Assembly (NCBI GenBank): GCA_027324025.1
Contig: DAHVYW010000017.1
Location: 1 to 7,475, forward strand
Direction of reading: 5' to 3'
DNA length: 7,475 nt
From: JAJZQD01 sp021847735
Lineage (GTDB): Bacteria; Bacillota; Thermincolia; Thermincolales; UBA2595
This document shows, piece by piece, positions 3,961 to 7,475 of this stretch (within the stretch, counting starts at the first letter, position 1; each line of letters starts with the position of its first letter). A model generated the notes under the pieces. That model saw only the letters and a list, made by a program, of their open reading frames with translations. It was not told where the DNA came from and did no database searches. The position numbers and the translations under genes were made by a program.

Positions 3961-5628
3961 TTGGGGGCGTTTTTCACAAACAGGTACAGGCATATCGGAC
4001 GTTACCGGGAGATAGTCAACATCCTAAGCAAACACGGTCTGGGGCATATCCTGGAGTTTGTCGGGCTAAACACCCGCCTTAAAATTTTCCGGCGAAAAAG
4101 TGGGGCAGACGAACCTCCTCTTACAACCGCACAGAGACTGAGAATAGTTTTGGAAGAACTTGGCCCAACTTTTATCAAGCTTGGGCAGATTTTAAGCACC
4201 AGGCCGGATTTGGTGCCACCTGTTTATATTTCGCAGCTTGAATTACTTCAGGACCGTGTACCGCCGGTAAAGTTCGAAGAGATAAAGAGTACTGTTGAAA
4301 AAGAGTTGGGTTTGCCTGTGGAAAAGGTTTTTGCCGCGCTGCAGGAGACTCCCCTGGCTTCCGCTTCTATCGGGCAGGTACATGAAGCTTACCTCCTGAC
4401 AGGAGAGCATGTTATCGTCAAAGTCCAGCGTGCCGGTGTAGACCATGTGATAGAGACCGATCTTGAAATCATGTACGATGTGGCTAGATTGCTCGAAGCC
4501 AGAACAGGGTGGGGCAATTTTTACAAAGTGGGAGACATGGTTGACGAGTTCGCCAAGTCTATAAGGGAAGAACTCAACTATACCGTTGAGGCTAGAAATG
4601 CCCAGATGCTTCATGACAATTTCAGCGAAGACCCTACAGTCTGTATCCCGGGGGTCTATTGGGACTATTTAACGCGCCGTGTATTGGTCCTCGAATATGT
4701 TAAAGGCATAAAGATTAACTCAGACCAAGAGTTGGAGCGGGCAGGGGTTAACAAGTCAGAGGCAGGGCGCAAACTGGCCAACGCTATCCTTAAGCAATTG
4801 CTGCTTGACGGCTTCTTTCATGCTGACCCCCACCCCGGAAACATTGCCGTTGACCCCCAGCATTCTATCGTGTTCATGGATTTCGGAATGGTGGGGCGGC
4901 TGGACGAATGGATGAAAGAGCACCTTGGGACGATGCTCCTGCATATAATCCGTAAAGACATAAACGGCATTGTCAGGGTACTCCTGGATATTGGCGGGAC
5001 CCGGTATAAAATAAACAAACAAAGGTTGAGACGGGACATTTACCATTTGTTTGACAAGTATTACAACCGCCCGCTCGAAGAGATAAAAATCGGGCAGGCT
5101 CTAAGAGAATTGCTGGGTTTGTCCTTCGTGTACCGGATTAGGGTTCCGGTCGAACTGGTTTTGATGATTCGCTGCCTGGTGTTACTGGAAGGCGTTGTTG
5201 AACATCTTGCCCCGGAAGTCAGCATTGTTGAACTGGCGGAACCTTTTGGCAAAAAACTGCTTAAAGAAAAGCTGAAGCCTGGAAATCTGGCCAAAGCAGC
5301 CGTCAATTACCTTGTGGAATTGTCAACAATATCGTTTGACTTACCCAGGCACGTAGATAACCTGGTTCAGACACTGGAAGACGGAGATTTTAAGGTAACT
5401 CTTGAACACCAAAATTTTAATAAATTTATTGCCAGGTTAAACCTTGTAGGTAACAGAATTTCCTTTAGTTTAATTGTTGCCTCCATAATTGTCGGTTCAT
5501 CTCTTATCGCCCAGAGAAGCCCGGCGTCCTTGCTGTGGCGTTTTCCGATTGCTGAAGTAGGATTTGTGATAGCTGTCCTGATGGGGGTATGGTTACTAAT
5601 ATCCATTATCCGGTCAGGGAGGATTTAG
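3961..5628 (+). CDS. ABC1/AarF/UbiB-family atypical protein kinase-like ATPase, 555 aa
   Basis: This belongs to the family of UbiB and mitochondrial ADCK proteins, which support isoprenoid-quinone or other lipid metabolism at the membrane. Residues 73-76 (KLGQ) are the diagnostic KxGQ motif. Residues 133-139 (ASASIGQ) are the Ala-rich loop replacing the kinase Gly-rich loop. Lys154 is the ATP-site lysine, 287-294 (HADPHPGN) the catalytic loop and 307-309 (DFG) the metal-binding motif. Two C-terminal membrane spans lie near 501-517 and 529-551. All key residues are present and the length is typical. I choose TTG 3961 because AGGTGGTG (3947-3954) sits six bases upstream; GTG at 3949 or 3952 would lie within that site. 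Transcription probably comes through the phasin-like gene and the three hairpins, and ends at 5762-5793. Confidence 0.93.
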   Translation: MGAFFTNRYRHIGRYREIVNILSKHGLGHILEFVGLNTRLKIFRRKSGADEPPLTTAQRLRIVLEELGPTFIKLGQILSTRPDLVPPVYISQLELLQDRVPPVKFEEIKSTVEKELGLPVEKVFAALQETPLASASIGQVHEAYLLTGEHVIVKVQRAGVDHVIETDLEIMYDVARLLEARTGWGNFYKVGDMVDEFAKSIREELNYTVEARNAQMLHDNFSEDPTVCIPGVYWDYLTRRVLVLEYVKGIKINSDQELERAGVNKSEAGRKLANAILKQLLLDGFFHADPHPGNIAVDPQHSIVFMDFGMVGRLDEWMKEHLGTMLLHIIRKDINGIVRVLLDIGGTRYKINKQRLRRDIYHLFDKYYNRPLEEIKIGQALRELLGLSFVYRIRVPVELVLMIRCLVLLEGVVEHLAPEVSIVELAEPFGKKLLKEKLKPGNLAKAAVNYLVELSTISFDLPRHVDNLVQTLEDGDFKVTLEHQNFNKFIARLNLVGNRISFSLIVASIIVGSSLIAQRSPASLLWRFPIAEVGFVIAVLMGVWLLISIIRSGRI

Positions 5629-5660
5629 CACGGTTGCTCATGACAAGCCAGATGATTTAT

Positions 5661-5694
5661 TAAAAAAATAAAGAACAGGTGCAGCTACCTGTTC
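5661..5694 (-). terminator. Intrinsic terminator of the minus-strand small membrane gene
   Basis: A perfect 8-bp stem, GAACAGGT (5673-5680) with ACCTGTTC (5687-5694), has loop GCAGCT. On the minus strand it is followed by TTTATTTTTTTA. It lies 16 nt past the stop codon of the gene at 5711-5887. The + side has no T tract, so it is specific to the minus strand. Confidence 0.82.
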
Positions 5695-5710
5695 CGGATA
5701 ATCCACAGTT

Positions 5711-5887
5711 TCAATCCATTATTACCAGAATCAAAATAAAGTTAATCGCGTTAATCATAAAGATGACTTCTATCTCATAGGAGTCGTCTTTTTCGTGTTT
5801 TTCTTTATTGATGTGACTCCAGATGGTCCATCCTATCCACATTCCCAGCGAGGCTATAAGGATAAGAACCTGCCAAAGTTTCCACAT
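5711..5887 (-). CDS. Small two-span membrane protein, 58 aa
   Basis: The minus strand carries ATG 5887-5885 to TGA 5713-5711, preceded by AGGTG (5899-5895) seven bases upstream and followed by a minus-specific terminator. The first segment (MWKLWQVLILIASLGMWIGW) is a Trp-rich transmembrane helix with W2, W5, W17, W20 and W23. Next comes a highly charged linker NKEKHEKDDSYEIE (27-40), then a second helix (VIFMINAINFILILVI, 41-56). This is a helical hairpin with a charged loop; I do not recognise the family. The + strand frames across it show no RBS and no hydrophobic pattern. Its gene body contains the terminator of the convergent kinase transcript, so transcription of the two may interfere. 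The RBS, terminator and coherent membrane pattern make it a credible real gene that standard annotation could miss. Confidence 0.75.
   Translation of the reverse strand: MWKLWQVLILIASLGMWIGWTIWSHINKEKHEKDDSYEIEVIFMINAINFILILVIMD
5762..5793 (+). terminator. Intrinsic terminator of the kinase transcript, inside the opposing small gene
   Basis: GATGACTTCTAT (5762-5773) pairs with ATAGGAGTCGTC (5777-5788) along 12 bp with two G-T pairs and a CTC loop, followed by five T (5789-5793). It lies 134 nt past the kinase stop and overlaps codons for the charged linker of the minus-strand membrane protein. Confidence 0.75.
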
Positions 5888-5894
5888 AATAATA

Positions 5895-6045
5895 CACCTA
5901 GTTTCTTGGAAACCGGTAGCTGGGACGGGGAAACAGCAACCCTTTCGGCGACCGGCCGCCAGTCAAATCGGAAGGTTTGCCAAAGCAAACCAACTACTTC
6001 CCCCGCAAATACGGGACAAGTTAAATATTCAAGGCAATTATGGCA
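5895..6045 (-). promoter_or_regulatory. Structured GC-rich leader upstream of the small membrane gene, with possible extended -10
   Basis: Most of the 368-nt gap between the minus-strand gene and the next + gene holds no convincing ORF. On the minus strand TGC-CATAAT (6045-6037) is an extended -10 that would start a leader of about 140 nt. Within it are the hairpins CCCG/CGGG (6002-6015), GGTTTGC/GCAAACC (5974-5991) and GACCGG/CCAGTC (5950-5964, one G-T pair). A closing helix can form between 5916-5923 and 5990-5997 (one G-T pair; it competes for two bases with the inner hairpin). This could fold as a multi-helix RNA. It matches no riboswitch class I know. The rest of the gap, 6046-6255, is A/T-rich and holds little besides the run TATATTATAT at 6217-6226. 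Confidence 0.35.
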
Positions 6046-6255
6046 GAATAGTTCAAGTAAAATGAGAATTCCATCTAGACTTACAAAATCCTGCCAATAA
6101 ATATTTATTTATTTAGGTTTTGCGGCTTTGCTTTAATTTATACATTGAAAAAATCGAGCCAACACTACCCCACCCTTTTTTTAGGACATCTTGGTCTAAA
6201 CGGTTGTTGTCCCAAATATATTATATTGACATGTACCGGGAAAGGGGTTCCAATT

Positions 6256-7473
6256 ATGGGCATATTAAAGCGGATTGCTATTTTCATCGTAATTGTCGGT
6301 ATGATGGTTTGTTTTGGGGTTAATGCGCAGGAAAACCCGGAAATACAAAAGGCCGAGACGAGTCAACCGGAAGTTAAGACCATTAAACATATTATTTTTA
6401 TTACTGTTGACGGCCTTAGTGAAGAAAGGCTGAAATCAGCTTACACTCCAAATATTAACGGGTTGGCAGCCAGCGGTATTAAGACAACTGCCATCGGGGT
6501 CCTGCCCGCAAATTCGTTGGCTCTTACGGCTTCATTATTGGCTGGTGCAGATCCTTCCGTGCACGGCCTTACCCAACCAGGGCAGCGGATAAAAACCCAA
6601 CTTTTACCGGAAATTGTTTGCCGGTACGGTCGGAGTTCGGCCTTTGTATCACCTGTTGGTTTTGTTCAAGAAGGTTTTTTCAACCGGGAGGGCGAAAACG
6701 TTATCAGGAGTTATGAGGTTAAGGGTATCCGCAACGATGTTTTGGTCAGTAAAGTTATAGATGTCTTCAATAAAAACCGGCCGTACTTTTTAGGGGCCCA
6801 ACTCCCCGGAATTTGTAAAGAAACCGTAACACGGGGTGACAAAACCCAAATTGCCTTGGAAGTCAGCGATATTGATGAACAGTTGGGGAGGCTGCTTTCA
6901 ACCCTGAGGTCATATGGAGTTTATGACGAATGTCTGATTGTAATTGCCGGAAATTACGGAAAATACCTTCCGCAAGTAAGTGCTGGACAGGAGTATGGCC
7001 GTGAATTGATGGTACCGGTAGTATTGGCAGGCCCGGGTCTAAAGACAGGGACAATACTGCCGCCGGTGAAAATTATTGACATTGCCCCCACAACGGCGTT
7101 GCTTGCCGGGCTGCAAACAGCTCCCGAAAGCAACGGGATGGTTTTGTGGAACGCCCTCCGATCAGGAACAGGGTTTCTTGAGGAAAACCTACTACTTAAG
7201 AGGGTAAAGGACTTGAGTGAGGAAAACATAGAATCCACTGATTTGATATACCGTCTAACAGAGGAGAAAAGGCTGGTTAAGTCGGAGAAAGAGAGTTTTG
7301 ACAAAGAGAAAATAAAAATACAAAAAACCATTGAAGGCAAAGACGGCCAAATCCGCTTCCTGAAATGGCAGGTCAGGTACCTAAAGTTAGTGGAACTCGT
7401 TACTATCTTGGCTATGGGAACCGGCTACGCAATAGAATATTTTTACCTGAGAAAAAAGTTTCTCATGTTTTAA
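6256..7473 (+). CDS. Secreted, membrane-anchored alkaline-phosphatase-superfamily protein, probable pseudoenzyme, 405 aa
   Basis: The fold is that of type I phosphodiesterases, sulfatases and phosphoglycerate mutases. Residues 1-24 are a signal peptide ending FGVNA. Residues 46-53 (IIFITVDG) give the first metal-ligand Asp52, 64-72 (TPNINGLAA) match the usual TPNLxxLA, and 84-104 (LP..S..DPSVHGL) the nucleophile loop with Ser87. AGPGLKTG and DIAPTTALLAGL near 259-286 match the C-terminal signature. However, the PDxxGH ligands appear as PGICKE (184-189), the SDHG motif as GNYG (232-235), and the GxHG histidine near 246 is missing. Only one metal ligand seems left, so catalysis is doubtful. Residues 313-370 form a coiled coil, 378-397 a membrane span, and the tail is basic. 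ATG 6256 has AAAGGGG (6241-6247) upstream; the earlier in-frame TTG 6145 would add an unlikely N-terminus. The gene is complete. Confidence 0.8.
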   Translation: MGILKRIAIFIVIVGMMVCFGVNAQENPEIQKAETSQPEVKTIKHIIFITVDGLSEERLKSAYTPNINGLAASGIKTTAIGVLPANSLALTASLLAGADPSVHGLTQPGQRIKTQLLPEIVCRYGRSSAFVSPVGFVQEGFFNREGENVIRSYEVKGIRNDVLVSKVIDVFNKNRPYFLGAQLPGICKETVTRGDKTQIALEVSDIDEQLGRLLSTLRSYGVYDECLIVIAGNYGKYLPQVSAGQEYGRELMVPVVLAGPGLKTGTILPPVKIIDIAPTTALLAGLQTAPESNGMVLWNALRSGTGFLEENLLLKRVKDLSEENIESTDLIYRLTEEKRLVKSEKESFDKEKIKIQKTIEGKDGQIRFLKWQVRYLKLVELVTILAMGTGYAIEYFYLRKKFLMF

Positions 7474-7475
7474 TT

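Noticed and set aside
5895..6045. Known riboswitch (c-di-GMP-I, glycine, glnA or Moco type)
   Set aside because: Fragments such as GGCAAACC, GAAAGGG and GGAAGTAG are present, but their order and spacing do not fit any of these consensus structures.
6021..6074. 17-codon minus-strand peptide with hydrophobic residues (MEFSFYLNYS...)
   Set aside because: A stop codon directly precedes the ATG and no Shine-Dalgarno lies at a usable distance; the length is within chance expectation.
5795..6100. Two overlapping + frames (5795-6100 and 5823-6065)
   Set aside because: There is no RBS and no domain-like pattern, and they are antisense to the small membrane gene and to the GC-rich foldable region.
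6226..6254. Perfect TTGACA with TCCAAT at 17 nt as a promoter
   Set aside because: The start point would fall after the ATG at 6256 and leave the ribosome binding site outside the transcript, so it cannot drive this gene with the chosen start.
6145..6255. N-terminal extension of the phosphatase-like protein from TTG 6145
   Set aside because: The extension has no RBS and would bury a clean signal peptide; ATG 6256 has AAAGGGG at good spacing.

Overview
The window looks like chromosomal DNA of a low-to-mid GC Bacillota, most likely a Clostridia/Peptococcaceae-type anaerobe. The reasons are near-consensus sigma-A promoters, GGAGG-type ribosome binding sites with frequent TTG/GTG starts, U-tract intrinsic terminators, a BlaI/M56 regulatory pair, and a phasin-like protein beside an AarF/UbiB-type ABC1 kinase. 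The genus is inference; the sequence contains no rRNA or other decisive marker.

Left part (1-1086): a truncated tRNA-Leu(CAG) with its own promoter and a tRNA-Tyr(GTA)-tRNA-Gln(TTG) operon with promoter and terminator, all on the minus strand. Between them lie two very small genes, a 55-residue basic protein on + and a 27-residue single-span membrane peptide on -, which converge on a shared bidirectional terminator. A separate promoter-to-terminator unit with no ORF at about 1086-1003 (-) may be a small RNA.

Middle-left (1155-3388): a BlaI/MecI/CopY repressor, a short M56 (BlaR1-like) membrane metallopeptidase lacking the beta-lactam sensor domain, and a six-span ABC-2-like membrane protein without an ATPase. 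One BlaI-type dyad sits inside the promoter of the repressor gene, and a near-perfect one sits just before the permease gene. Together they suggest a protease-controlled derepression circuit whose target is a membrane protein rather than a beta-lactamase.

Middle-right (3430-5793): a phasin-like coiled-coil protein and an ABC1-family kinase, separated by a cluster of three perfect hairpins that may be an IS200/IS605-derived relic or a structured leader. Past the kinase, a 58-residue two-span membrane protein is encoded on the minus strand. The + strand terminator of the kinase transcript lies inside that small gene, and the small gene's own terminator lies on the kinase side. Its upstream region (5895-6045) is unusually GC-rich and foldable.

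Right end (6256-7473): a complete secreted or membrane-anchored alkaline-phosphatase-superfamily protein. It keeps the fold signatures but appears to have lost most metal ligands, and it carries a C-terminal coiled coil and membrane span. It is probably a pseudoenzyme.
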